DNA of 64,000 nt from Apoderus coryli (GCA_911728435.2 OU452202.1:13557135-13621134), one strand, 5' to 3'; positions 26,201-41,200 are shown, numbered from the stretch's first letter. The notes: a model not told the origin generated them from the letters alone. A program made the numbers and translations.

Positions 26201-29200
26201 GGGGAATGTTTTTTGGGACACCCTGTATAATTAAAAAAATATATTATTTTTTGCAAAATCAAAATAATAAATAATGGGTGATTTATCACCAGTGGCGGGG
26301 CGTGAGTCCTGAGGGTTGTGAGGCAGTACAAAGATTTATCATAATTAATTAAAAGTGGAACTCACCGTGCATAGGGACGAGAGGCAATGCCTCCCGCTTA
26401 AAATGATTTAATTACGGCCAGTATGGATGTTTTTATTGACGTTGGTCTACTCTCATTCTGCGTTCGCCGACGGACAAGCCGCGGGCAGGGCATTGTTGCC
26501 TCATTGGATAGCGAGTATTAAATGGACGCACGATATACATGACAGTTATTTTCATAATTTAAAATAAATCATCATATGCGTAGGTATAATAGGTATAGAA
26601 TCTATCAACCTGTGCGCCATTTTTTAACAGTAAAAAAAATCTTAATTGGTTAAAAAGTGAGTGAGGCACTGCCTCACTTGCCTCATAGGACTAGCCGCCC
26701 CTGTTTATCATTAATTTGAAATAATGTACATATATACATATTACTTACTAGATCTTAAATAACCATCTTGAATAAATTGCAAACGAAATGATAATTACAA
26801 AACATATTATGGCATCACTGTTGTGCACGACATGTAGAAATGAATGGGTATTATAAAAAATATTTATTATACCTATAATCGAATAATATTAGTAGGATTA
26901 GGGTTATTTTCCACAGTAAGATTTATCATAACTACCAGTGAGTTTATTATCATAGTTAAATTGATTATAAGGATTCTAGAGACATTTTAGAAATTGTATT
27001 AGTTGAGTTATGTTAAATTAATGTAATATATAGGGACTATATTTATTCAATGTTAATAAATAATAATATTTGGATTACTTTATTTCTTTAATGTTATTTA
27101 CATATTAAAAAAGTAATATTACAATGTAGGTAACATTTTAAAAATATTTGCTATTGCTATCAAATATTTACAAAATATATATATATATATACCTTGTATC
27201 TTGGAAAAATGCTTTTGCGGACGTATGTTTATGGGCACTTTTTTCATAAAACGACCTGAGAAATCACTCCCTTAAATATTGCCTTCTTGGTTAATTTACC
27301 TCAGGGGTTAAAATAATACATGATCTCCAATTTGAAACACTTGCACTCTTTGCAATCCCAATTTTTGGAATTGGAATGGAATATTCTATACTTCTAAGTT
27401 TTTTGTGGCACTCATTTGTATACAATATACAGGGTGGCCTAATAGACACGAAACAGAAGGCTTTTCCGATATGCTATATACATTTTTGGCTACATCTTGG
27501 ACAGGTCGATTTTTGTTGTGGGGACATTTTAAGTAGGTCGAGTGATACCTTATTTTGTGACACTTAACCCCTGTAGTGGGTACGTACTACAAAACTTCTA
27601 ATTTTATACAGGGTTATTCACGCTTTAAGGCGCGGAATATTGTGGCCAAACTACTTTCTAAAAGTTTCATTTGTTGGACGTGTGGGCATCTTATGGCTAC
27701 TTTTTAACATATATATGCGTTTTGCTCAAAATTCGATATTCAGTATTTCTTTGCGCAAGATGATAGAATAACTGCTCGGAGAACAGCAGTGACCTAAGAA
27801 TGTGTAGAGTCTCAAAAAGGACGTTGAACTTATTGTCATATATGTCCATCGGCTAAAAGAAGCATAACCACGATCTATTGTGTGAAGTGCAAGAGACTCA
27901 TTTGTGGTGCTCACCAAACACAAGTTCCAAAATGTATTTAAGTTTTTTTTTTTTAATTTTCTATAATGTAGTCTAAATGATTGTTAGTTCCCATTTCCTT
28001 GTGTATATGTTTACTTTTCGTAATAAACAATTTTCACTTAATTAATGCCGGGTCATTAAATATTTTTAAATTTTAGCGTATTATATATTATATATACAGG
28101 GTGTCCGGCCATTAAAATATTTCGGAGACTACTTTAAATTGAATTTGGAAAATTTTGGTATATGTAGGTATTGCCAAATAGGGTCTATTCAAATATCATA
28201 ATTTCAACCGCTTAACACTTCCGGTTATACCGGAATTTGATAGTGACTTTGTTATATTAAATAGAACACCCTATATATTATGACATTTTTGGATTCCGCA
28301 TAAGATTCTAGACATCTTTCGTGTATCATGTCCTATACCTAAATCCAGTTGTTTTTGACGTATAACAAGATTTCTGTCAAAACTGACATTTTAGGTCTCA
28401 ATAATAATCACATTTTTGTCTTATAAAGAAGTCTTTAGTAATCATTTTGCAGACGTTTTCTTATTAAATAAAGTCTCGATTTTCCGATACATACTGTGCA
28501 ATTTACCTTTCAAAATGACTGATTAATTACGACTATTTAATTAAGAACAATTAACTTTTGACGTTTATGGGCCTGCAGAAAATTTTTATTATTTTCATGG
28601 CACACTAAATTAATTAGTCAAAGTAATATACGAGAATAGTGAAAATGCTTAAAAATGTTACATTACCGATATTTCGGAAACCATGCATTTTCGAAATTAG
28701 TAACCTATTAGAAAGTGTCTTTAATTTTTAATGATACGTAAGATAAAATTATAAAAATATACCTGTTCCATTTGAAAAAAACTGACTTTCAACTGTTTTT
28801 ATAACATCGTTTTCAGTATAATTTTTTGACCACTCTGTATGAATAACTCAGAAAATGTCGTACGTATCGGACCAAAAAATATGATCTATTATTACTCTTA
28901 GAGTTAACTTCGTTAACATGACTTAAATACTTCCTAAATATTTGAAGGATGAAAATTAAGCTGGATTTTGATAAAATTCAATTTATTAAAAAGAAAACTT
29001 AACGTTTAGGTATTACAATACGTTATTGAAACAGACATTTAATTTTGTCAGTGGATCTTAAAGTGCAATAATATACAGGGGATTCCATAAAAAAAACATA
29101 ACTTTGCTACTTTTAGGTTAATGGATATGGTTATTTAAAAAGTAGCCTTAGTAGAAGCCCACAGGTCAAAAAAATGAAACTTTTTAAGAGTCACGTAGTT

Positions 29201-32200
29201 TGGCCACGATATTCCGCACCATAAAGCGTAAATAACTATAAATACATAAATACATAGGTACATTACATTCCTACTCAAAAGGAAAAGGTCGTCTCTGTTT
29301 CGTTTTCATTGGGCCTCTCTGTATGTAAGTTGAGATTCGATGACTAATTTAATTAAGGAAAAAAATGTGTTCTATAATAGGTTGGTTAAACATGCCTGAA
29401 AGGATTTGTCAATTCCAGCCTGTTTGTTCATCAGAAATTACGAATAATGTGATCTCGATTTTTAATGAATGTTTCAATTCTGTTCACAATTTGCGATTGT
29501 TTCTAGGTATATTGGAAATCGAGGTTCTTGATGCTTATAACTTAGTCGGTGCGAATTTAATTACTGTTCGAAGTTAAATATAGAGTGTATGGGATTACAT
29601 AAACTGAATGCAATCAATAAGTGGTGTAATTTTAAATTTAGTGGATTTTGGAAACTAGTCGAGACGCAATAACGTTTGTGTTAATTAATTGAAGATGCTG
29701 AAATAAGTTATTTAAGCATTCCTTTATTTTGTTGTTTCAGTTTGTGATATCGCTAGATTTTTCCCTCATTATTTGTACGGAATTATAGGCTGGGGAGTGT
29801 TTACCAAAATGTTTTAAACTCATTGGAAATAGCACAGAAACGAATTTTAAAAATACTCGTAATATTTGGTTTAAGCGCTTATTTTTCAACTAATCTGCTT
29901 TTTAGAAAATGTAAAATGATATCAATAAGAAATTTTTTTATAAACAAACTCTTCTTTTTTCAATGATTATGGAACTAGATTTAAAGAAAATAAAAATTTG
30001 GACTTACTACGAACAAAAAAAGTATTATCGTATTATTATGTCAATATAATAGTATATTACGTAATAAGTGTTGTAAAAAGCATTTTACGCACGAATGGAT
30101 GAGTGCGTAATTGCATTACAACACGTATTACGTACTATACTTTACCTACGACCTACTTATTCACACAACATCATTTAGTTCTAGTTTTCCATCTGAACTG
30201 GTAACAATATCAATAATTTAACTGCCATCCGCCGCGTCTTTTTAAATCTAATAAGTCACCACCCGCGTCAACAAGAATAGTCGCAGACGTAGTGATGCAA
30301 AATTACCGGTAATTTATTTTTTGGTAAGAACATTGGAAATATTACGTAATATTACGTAATTTTAGGTAATATTAGGTAATATTGCTGAACAACTTAGAAA
30401 AAGCTGGTTTTACAATATGCAAAGAAGCTTTAACAAATTAAACAAGAATTGCCTCAATTACCTATATGGCTCTAAAAGGTCAATAAAACACAAAATAAAC
30501 TGAAATCTGAAACTATATAGTTCACACAATTCTTAGATAGGCCAAAGAATAGGTACATATGATAAAAATAGTTTTCAGTCGGTAAAAATAAATATTTAGT
30601 CATTATTTGCTAAACCCTCATCCGCAGACAAATCCTCGGATAAATCAGATTCAGTTTCATTAAAAGTGTTTGTAACTGTTGATGGGGTCATTAATGCAAC
30701 ATTTTTCATTTCGGCACGGTTATTGTGTAAGAATTTCCGATTAGTTCGTATGTAAACGAGCTTCACATATTATAGCGATGGCGTAAGAACTAAGCAACAG
30801 CTATCACTAGACGTGTTGCAGCATGTTGAAACAAGCAGTAAGACCGTTAGGTACCAACTTTAACGTAATATTGAAGCGAATATTACCGGGAATATTACCT
30901 CGAAAATTAACGAAATTTTTCGGAAATATTACAGTAACAATGTAACGTTACCGGATGGTAGAGGTAATATTACGTAATATAACTGGAAATTCTGATGGTA
31001 ATATTCGGACCGTGCATCACTACGCAGACGAGCGTCGGAAACAGTGCCCTGTATAAGTCGCTGCTTCTGGTAGTCCCAGATATATGGCTATTTGTTTTGG
31101 AGTCTTTCCTAACTTGTTAATACCAACAGACTGTTAGGTACATTTTCCGTTTATATAGTTTAGAAAAAAAGGTAAATTTGGGGCTGTATTTACTGCAGAG
31201 CGAAAGTTTATATATTTTTTAACCTTGGGGTAAAAATATTCTGACACCACAAAAGAACGTTGCCGTTTAATTTTGAAACCGGAATATTAATAATTAGATT
31301 CTTCCCTATGTCTTGAATATCTGACGGTTTTAAATTACGCAACTCTTGATTCCTGCATGCACCGCTTATACCAAAGAGCAACCTAAAAGACGATTCGAAA
31401 TAATTTACACATCTAACATTATATTGAGCTCAATATATTACCTTCATAAACAAATATTTATCATCTGGTGCGGTTTCTAGAAAATCGTTTATATTCTTGC
31501 TTTTCAAAATCTTGGATTTTTTGGATTTAAAGCCGTCCGATTTTCTCTTCAGGAGAGTTTGTAATTTAGAGTAGTTTGCAATATCGACATTGTAATTTAT
31601 ATTAATTGTGGCCTTTAACATTGAGTAAAATGACCAAAGTGAGGAAGGCTTCATCATTTTTGATAGTTCTTGGAAATATGCCATGATTACATTCTCGGAA
31701 AATGATTGACCGTCGTTTTTTAATCTCCATTCCATGAATCTTTGGTAAGTAAATTTGTATCGATAATCAGATTTTGCTGGTAACAAGTTGTTTTTAGCAG
31801 CTTCAGCAATTTCGCTAATATCGGGTGGAGTTAAATTTTCTATTTCACTGTCACTCGACATTTTTTTATGTAATCAAACTAATTTCACTTTATAATATTA
31901 CACTCACATACAAATTTGATTTAAGATTATGTCAGTTTTTGAATAAGTTTCTCTGTGTAGAAAAAAAAAAAACACACAGATGTTTTTGTAAGAATGGACT
32001 GATGATGGCTTGTTGAGCCGAAACTAGTTTCCTTTTTCATAACTAAATTAAAGATTTTGTGGAGTTGACTTTGAAAGTTTTTGTTTGTTTTCTTTTATTT
32101 GAACCTGACACTCCACTTTGATGATGGATAATTTATTTCGTTTGAAGTTTGTTTGTATTGACCGTTGCTAAGCGGTTGCTAGGAAAACTGTACGATTTTT

Positions 32201-35200
32201 TTACCAAGCTGTGCGATTTTTTTACCGTACGTAATAGGAATCTTACATTGATCGGAGACGGTGTGTTTTTAAGTATTTACAGTAGTGGTCGTAGGTAAAA
32301 CTATAATCAACTTCCCAGAGCACAAAATGAAACTACAATCCTTCAAAAAGCTCTTGACAAATTGGTCAATTGACGAAAGTTTTTCCATCTTGAAAATGTG
32401 TAATTATTAATATCTTTTTCTCCGTTTTTTAGTTGAAAATATCGGTGTAAATTCATTAAGACTGCCAATGAATTAGACATTTATCTTTATATTGTTATGT
32501 ATTTTTTCTTTTTTAACTTTTTTATGTAGAGTTAAATTCTCAATGTATATTTTAAGCCTTGTTTTATACAAACAAGCTTTGCTTAAGCAAAAACAAGGGT
32601 TTATTTTGTACTAAAATATTATGTTGTATCTACTATCTAACTTATTAATTAATTAACGTCTATCGATTCCTACAATTGTAACAAACTAATGGAGTAAGTT
32701 GATTTCAAAGCTTTATTTATGTCATGTCACTTTTCAATATCTATCTTAGAATCTACTATATTCAAATAAATATTGAAATTCCAAAGACAAATAACTTTAT
32801 TAAATACATAGATTTAAACTGTGCAAAAATTGAAAGTGTTTTGTTGCAAACTGAGATCAAAGTCGAAACAGAATTTTTCAAAGTTGTTTCGGAAGTTAAA
32901 TTCAAATACACAGTTTTGGATCAGCTTGTTATAGAGTTATTGCAACTATATCACTTGCATTTAATAGGTACCTATTTTACGTCCAAGTTATTAAGGGGGC
33001 GATTCAGTTGAAAACAAGAATACGGTACATAGGTACCTAAAAATACATTTCCACGATGGCTTTTAATATTTTTATTATAATGATCTACGGTAAACTAAAT
33101 GATTTTATGCCGTGCTTACGAACTAAACTATAATCATGGATGAAATGGAGGTGTTATTTTGTGCCAAACAAAATGTTGTATATATGCATGGAAAATGAGT
33201 TCACGGTTTTCCATAATAATAGGAAACTTTCAAGGTTTCCTATTGGCAGTAATAAATTTGAAAATAACAAAACCATCGGTTGCTTTTTTAAACTTTTAAT
33301 GTTGGACCTGTTCATATTTTTGTAGCTGGAGTAAAGTGTTAGATATGATTTTAATAAAACACTAATAATGACAGATTAACAGTGATTATATTTATTTCTT
33401 TGCATAAACTTTCAAAACATCTTAACTAGTATAACCCGAAAATAACAATGGTGAGATATCGATACACATGATGCATATTCTATTATATCTTAATAGAGAT
33501 AAGCACCAATCGGTTTACAACAGCCAGCGTCATGTTGCAAGAATTAAGTGATAAAAAGAGAACCTCTAGGCACAGTTTATATACAGTTACTTCACCTCGT
33601 GTCGGTACTTTGATCTCTCTGTCTTAAAAGCAATTCTCCGCACTTTCTACAACCACTTCAAATTGTTGGTGAGCGCACATGTCTTATAGTACATATAGAT
33701 ATAGTATAAGATAGTAGCGGGCCAGAAATGTATCTGGGAATACGACGAGTCGATGCCGTTTCAGCCACTTATTGGTTGGCCCACAAAAAAAAAGTGGCGA
33801 TGGATAGATTCGAAGCTTGGACGTCCCGATTATTAGTTGCAAATTTTGCCACAGAGCCCCCGTATTGCACATGAAAAAGAGGTGTAGTGTAGGGAATAAA
33901 AAACGGCTAATTCGACATTTTAGCTTTTATCATTAGTAAAAACAAACAGCTTTTATTTTATCAGATATATTTATCTTTTTAACGATATAATTTTGGCTTC
34001 TGTCTCACGATTTTGGTCTGTCAGTTTTTCGAGTAAGAGTACTGATTTGATTTGATTTGCATTTTGATATCAAAGGAAATTTATCCTTAAAAAGTTATCC
34101 TTCTAATATAAAACCGAAGTGTAGGAGATCCACGCACACATGCAACTCTACCCGTCGTCATGGCAACCGAGATATATAACGTAAGCATAAGCAGACCGCC
34201 GCGCGACTCGAGCTGTTTTCCCGCCCGTCCTTTGCTTGCAATACACTCGAATTTGGAGGCTGGAGACCCTCTCGCACCAGTGGTTAATTTTTGATTGATG
34301 CGGTAGTATTCATTGTTAATGGCAGAAAACTGTCGCGCGTAGGTTCATGTTTCATGTTTATAAATTTTCAAATTTTGTGTCTTTCAAAATAAAGATTATA
34401 AATTGAAAAATATTAGTATTATGTTTGGTTTTATTATTTATTTTTGGTGAAGTGGCACTTCAACTAATACACCTAAATAGCCGCACTGCCTTGAATCTAA
34501 GTCCAGAGTTTGTGGAGGGCGGCTTACTAGGCCCCACTAATTTTCATACAATTTCACAGGTTGCTGCTAGTTATTGCTAGATATCTAGCTTACAAGTTGT
34601 GTATAACTTTTGTGCCATAATTTTACAGAAAGATTTTGAGGGTATCGAGGGTTTGCAGATAGAAGACAGCTTTACGAAATGCGTTGAGAGGTGTAGGTAT
34701 CATGTTATACACAATTGTCAAAGATACAATTTTTTAAGATAATAGCTATATCACAGCATTCCGAGTCTCCGGTTGCGGGATGTCATGCGCATCTCGTCGC
34801 GCATGACGTCATTATAGGATAGAACGTGTCAATAATCGCATAGACGTAGGTAGATACCGTTCACTCCTGTGTTCCGTATAGAGTTCATTGCCGGCTTGTA
34901 CGAGATAAGAGAAAAATAAATATTTTGTTTGTAATCTGAATATGTGGTTGTGTATTCAGTATAGTGTATGTGAGATTTAATTACAAATGCTCTGGGTGAC
35001 ATATTTAGAAACTTATATGATCCGTATGATGCTTTTGTGCATTTTGTTACACATATTGATGCCATCTTTCAAAAAGACTCCTAGGAATTTTTATTAAAAC
35101 CAAATACATGTGATAATCTTGTAAATATTAGTAATACACTAAAATATAGACGTGTTCAATTTTTCCAAAGGATTTCGTTTTGCGATTATATAGGTATATT

Positions 35201-38200
35201 TGAGTTAGGATTTAGTTTACTTTACTTAAAATATGTTAACAACAATTTAGAAAAAAATTAATAACAACAATATAGATATATGGTGAAATTTGGAATATTT
35301 ATTTTACGAGAGAGATGTTTTTGGCGATATCTAGAGTGAGCAGGCAATATGCCCGGTGAAACACAGTTCACAAACGATGGCCGGACAAGAAGTAACAACT
35401 CCATTATATCCTATTGCCAACACTAGATGCGCCCGAATCCCCTAGCGGGGAGGCTTTATTTACGAATCGCTTGTTACATAAAGCAACAAGACTTTTAGTC
35501 ATAACTCACTCATAACTGAAAGTCTTGTTGCTTTATGTAACAAGCAATTCGTATATTTATTTTAGTTTAGTATTCTACGCCAAAGATTCTACTCATCGAT
35601 TAGTTATTTTAGGTAGTTTGTTTATATATTTGTGTAATCAAATTTATTTGGAAATTTTTTGAGTCCTAACTGCTGCTATTTTGTAACATGTAACAAAAAT
35701 CACCCAATCATGTCAACATTTAACTGATAACAGCACTCAAGGATGTTTTCAATCACTATGACACACCACAAATTATTTTGAAAGTATGAAATTGACAGCG
35801 ACAATATTATGAACTTATTTTAAAATTTTTACGAAAATAAAAATACAGTACTTTGGTTAGAATCTGAAAAATATAATTATTTTTAGTCAGGACCTGACTT
35901 CTCTCCTAAAATGGCGGCGTTATACGTCACAATTTCAAATTATTTAGTTCAAAAAGTCGACGTGGACTCGAAATGCTGCTCTTTATGCTGTGCGTATATA
36001 CCGAGGAGTTATGGCACAGCATTAATAAGTACAGCATTCCGTCTCCACGTTCGCACTTTGAAAAAAAGTGTGACGTAAGATGCGGCCAATTTGGGTTACA
36101 AAACAGGTCCTGACTAAGAATAATTATAGTTTTTGGTTTCTAACCACAGTATTGTATTTTTATTTTTGTAAAAATATTTAAGTACATAATAATATCGCTG
36201 TCAATTTCAGAAATATTTGTGGTGTGTCATAGTGATTGAAAACAACCTTGAGTGGTGTTATCAGTTAAATGTTGACATGATTGGGTGATTTTTAATAACA
36301 ATAATAATAATAACTATTGGAAAAAGTTGTTATTGTCAAAAAAGAATTAAGATTGTCAAATTTTTGATTAGTTTTCAATTTCTATATTTAGTTTGTTATT
36401 TTTCTTTATTAATAAATCGCGTTTATTTCAATTTTCGTGGTTTATTATGAATATCGTTGTAGTGAGTTAAACGGGTAGTTTAATTCACAAATTACAACAA
36501 CAGCAACTTTAAAGGCAAATTTTGGCAAAAACTTCTTGAAACTTTATAATGATATTGTCAATAAAATAACAACTAGCCACGCGACAACTTGTGTTTATGT
36601 TTCACTTGTATTTAGTTTAAAAACATATTAGATACTGTCATTTCGTAATATAAATTTTACGGTTATACAAATAGTTGTTATAAACGTAAAATTATCTAGT
36701 ATTTATCTTAATTTTTACTTATTACTCACCTAACAGGCTCTTTGGGGAAGCGAAAAAAATGTTTAGAGCAAGTGTACCGCTTATTGGGACAACATTTTGC
36801 AACACACACATGTCCTCCGTGATTATTCATTGTATGAATCCCAAGACACGTTAATACAAATAAAATCCTTTTAATTCTCACGAACACTATACCAAAAACA
36901 CAAAACACAGATTTAGATTTAAACACAATATTTATTTATCTCGTACACGCCGACAATGAACTATATATTGAACACAGTAGTGAACTGTATCTATCTACGT
37001 CAATGCGATTATTTTGACGTTGTAACCCATAATGGCGGCATGCGCGACGAAATGCGCAGGACGGCTTGCAAACGTGAAAGACAGAATACTGTATTGGTTT
37101 ACATGACAGTGCACTGTCAATTTCAAAAACCTTTACTATAAATAGTCAAAGAATTTCAAGTAAATAAATGTTCAACGGGATCAAAAGACAACATGATATG
37201 TGGTCCTTGTTTTTTTTGTTGAGAGATTAGATGGAAATACATTTTTTAGGTCGGACCCATTTTCTACTTAAAGGTTATTTTTTAACGTAAGTATTATTCT
37301 CGTTTTTTACAAACGTTTTAGGATTTTCGATGAGAGTGCGAAATAGGGCCCTGCAGTATTTTTCCTGAACGCGGAATGTCACCCGGACGTTTATTTAGTT
37401 TCAAGGCAAAAAGTGTTCAAACTGCTATCTATTTACTACTTGACAGTAAGCTTGTCGGTTATAAAAGCTGCATTGCATTGACGATATGTGTATTTGTAAT
37501 AATAGCATATTATTCCATAGTGTGCTTTGTCGTAATCCTTGTAAATTTTGAGGCTCTGTTTTCTACTCCCTTTCAGATAATTGCAACTCATTCAATGAAG
37601 TTATGTATGAGTTAATGGTCTTTCTTTAATCTTACATTCCGCACAGTATATATAGTATAGAACGAAGGTATTTCGATATCAGCCCCTATGGTTTTCGTGC
37701 GTCATGTGCGTACACCAAAAATCTTTTAAACTGTTGAAAAATTCAATAATATTATTTCCTAAAGGAACAGACGTAATTAATTGTGAGCAAAATAGATAAT
37801 ATTATCTATAGACGGTGCTTATTCTTGATTCAATAAATTTGATTTGATATCTGTTCGTTTTCGAGATATTTTATCCCAGGTTGAGGTTATGCCTAATATG
37901 TCCAATTTTTACCGTTTTTTAAATAAAAATTCGAAAGATCCCTTGGGTGCCTGTAAATATTTTTTAATGCATTAAAATGTAACAAAAATATTTACCTTGA
38001 TTTTTCTGTCAAAAAATATTTTTTAGACGTAAACTAGATCTTGGGATTTATGCGTACCTATATGTAATACCTACATCAGATATTTTTCATTGAAATAATG
38101 ATTATACAATTACCATAATCGACAGCATTAATTAACGCAGAGAGGTCATAATTAATAATGTTCACCCTTATTACTATACAATCATGCAATTTTGTGACTC

Positions 38201-41200
38201 AAATTTCATTTGGATATTAAACTTTACCCCCCTCAAAATTATTCTTTTCTACAAAACGCTACAGGCCTGATGGCAAAAACCACTGTATATTTGGTCATTC
38301 AATAAGTGCGTAGGATGACATATAGATGGCGTTACTAGAATTTTTTCCATATGATTTTTATTTAGTACTAACTGTCAAACGATACGTGGATAAATTTGAC
38401 TGCAATCTGAGCATTGATTCGAAAGTTATAGCACTTATTGTGAAGCAACGTTTGCTATTCAAAAAAAAAAAAAAAAACATGGAAAGAAGTGAATTTCGAG
38501 TTTCGATAAAAAAAATACAGTCGAAACCAAACAATGGCTTGATAAACATTATCCGAACTCTGCTTCATCGAGACAAATGGTAGAGAAGTGGATTGCTGAA
38601 TTTAAACGTGGTCGTATTAGCACAAATGATGCAGAGTGCAGTGGACGCCCAAATCAGGCTGTTACTCCAGAAAACGTCAAAGAAATTCACAAATTGGTTC
38701 TGAACGATCGCAAATTGAAGGTGCACGAGCTAGCTGACATTGTAAAGATATCAGACGGTAGTGTTTTTACCATTTTACACGAACATTTGGGTATGTGAAA
38801 GCTATGTGCAAAGTGGGTGCCGCGTGAGCTCCAGGCGACCAAAAACAACAACGAATTGATGCTTCAGAGGAGTGTTTGGCGCTCTTAAACCGCAATAAAA
38901 TATAATTCTATCGTCGATATGTGACAATCGATGAAACTTGTCTTCACTATTACACACCAGAATCTATAGACTCGTTGTATTGCCCTCTAAGGACACAATA
39001 ATAAAATCGAGTTTTGTCAAAATTTTGTTTTTTCTTACTTATCTTACCGACTTCTTGAATGACCTGGTAGATTGAAGGTTTCATGTTTGTAGTGTAACCA
39101 AATAATTATACTCCGGCACCAGCATAATTCTTCGAGATTTTACCAATTAACAAGTTCGGATCATCGTCCAAACATTGAGAGTACGAGTATTTTATAAGCC
39201 TACATTGTCCGTTATACATAATATTAATAGCCTCAAAGTTTGAGCTAAATTAGCAGAAGCTCTAGACAGAGAAATAGTTATGTCGGGCCATAACTTTTTA
39301 ATTAAACATTATTTGAAAATGTTGTACCTACCTATATAGTATATAATCTGTTTTATTCAGGCCATGAAGATAGGAATTTTTACATTAAAATGCGAGCTAT
39401 GCTCACGCAAGAAAAATCGAATGGATACAACATGAACGTAACAAAATTGTCACACGTTCTGTAAAAAATTTAATTATAGTTTCGATTAAAAATTTTATTT
39501 TACGCGAAGGGCTATGTGACTTGTTTGGTGTTTAAATGTAGATTGTATTTTTTCAGATATATTTTCAAACGAGAACACTGTAATAATATAACTTGAAATT
39601 ACAATTTCATACAAATTGAGGAATGCCAAATTACTTAGTCTGTAACTCCTTGGAACGCAAACAAAAATCGAAAAATGGTTAACTTAATTAAAGTTGCCCT
39701 CTAAAATATATACTTTTACACTATATCAGGAATGAATGAATAAATGAAAGTAATTGAATGCTGGAAATTGTATAATAATTTTTTTTAACATTTCTATAGT
39801 GGTGTTTTTGGAAATTTCTAGCTTCTATATGTTTGTTGTGGCGCTTTGCCCGCTATTTTTTACTTAATTCTTCGTTTTAGTAAGATTCCATATGTTCAAT
39901 AATTTTTATATTACTCATAAAATTTATACAAATTAATGACACAGAACAAGATTAAAAAACAATTGGTAAATTACAACATACTAATGAAAGAAAATACTTA
40001 ATCCAAAATATACAGAGTGGTCACAGTAATAAAATTAACATATTGGGGTACATACATTCTTAACATATTCCACGTTGAAAGAATGTTTTTCAACACAAAA
40101 AAATACCAGTTCATTTCTATATAGGTAGATGACATAAATTATGGGTAACATTGAGTCTTGACTTTCACCAAACGTACATATATTAATAAATACTCTGATA
40201 CAAACTGCAAATTGGTACAGCTAAAGACAACGACGTCCAGCCTGAATCCATTTACTATCATTTTTTGTTTGTTTAGTAAACATCAAAACAATTAGGTAAA
40301 TAAACAAAAAATAACCTTAACTTATAGAAATCATTCATATTTCAAAGATAACTCGAAACAACTAGATATTGTTTTCAATTTTTATAACCTTTGCTTCACT
40401 TATTGCATAAAATTGTACAACTAACCTTGAGAATAGGAATTTGATAAGATTTAGCGCTGGTTTTTTGGTTTTGATACGCTTGTGCTTTAAAAGCAGCAGG
40501 GATTAAAGCTATATACCTACTGTATTTGAACCATTTGGGTAAAGGCGGTATTTTTTGTAATTAACGTTAAGCAGGCACGGTCGAGGGACGAATTAAAAGA
40601 GAACGCACGTGTATTATCCTGATTACCATAATTTTCTACCTAACAATAAAAATCTATCAGTTGTAGGAAAAACTGCATGTACATTTACATTTTTTTCGTT
40701 CGTTTTAAAATTAAATAAAGTGTAGATGGTGCACTCAAATCGTCTGGCTATTTGGACATTAAGTAAGTAAGAAGGGTGTTTTAATGTAGTAGGTATTGTG
40801 ATTACATATTTCAATAAAGTGTTTAAACCGTTTAATTTTTTCGAAATGGACTAATTTTATTGGAACAAAAGTAGATACGTTTTAAAAGAGAAATAGACTC
40901 TTTAAGAAATTATGAGCTAATTTTAACTCAAAATTAACACAATACTTTATCGAAACGGGTATACAATAAGAATTGTGTAAAATATCCACACAACATCTTA
41001 ACTTTGTATGACAAAACACAATAATGCACGGGTAAGTATAGTCAGTGATCCATATGGTAACTCCCGATTACAACAATCAAAACTAGAAGCAACAATAGAA
41101 TAATCTCTTCACATAACCCAATTTGTAAGGTAATTCATAATAGATTACAAACAACAATCGTTTTAACTGACAAATCGAGGAATGAGCAGGAACTCATAAG

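Larger units (their letters stand above)
23781..27290. mobile_element. Composite of nested elements bounded by inverted related ends
   Basis: The left boundary (GGGGTGTTTCAAAAAGACGC at 23785) and an inverted, partly truncated copy at about 27185-27290 belong to the family at 11455. A further inverted copy of the same sub-terminal region lies at about 24915-24990. Nested inside are the ACACAG element, a LINE scrap, a complete CAGGGTGTCCC element and a hAT MITE. Whether 23781 and 27290 are ends of one original insertion is inference. Confidence 0.45.
34785..37070. mobile_element. Inverted-repeat unit enclosing a THAP exon
   Basis: About 34785-34960 and 36900-37070 are inverted copies: shared blocks are TCTCGTACA, GACAATGAACT, GTGAACNGTATCTANCTACG and GCATGCGCGACGA. 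The unit is about 2.3 kb. Inside are a hairpin (35465-35552), a large palindrome (35690-36300) and, next to the right arm, a THAP first exon on the minus strand. A THAP exon within terminal inverted repeats suggests a P-element-like DNA transposon or a THAP gene captured by one; the transposase body is not recognisable. Confidence 0.5.

Noticed and set aside
34829..35065. Minus-strand frame starting MASICVTKC near the left arm of the THAP unit, a possible second THAP exon
   Set aside because: The first Cys pair fits but the FP block and splice donor do not, and the arm symmetry would put a THAP exon on the other strand.
37376..37615. Hydrophobic 79-codon frame resembling a membrane protein
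   Set aside because: Phe/Ile/Tyr-rich readings arise readily from A+T-rich DNA; there is no splice or promoter support.
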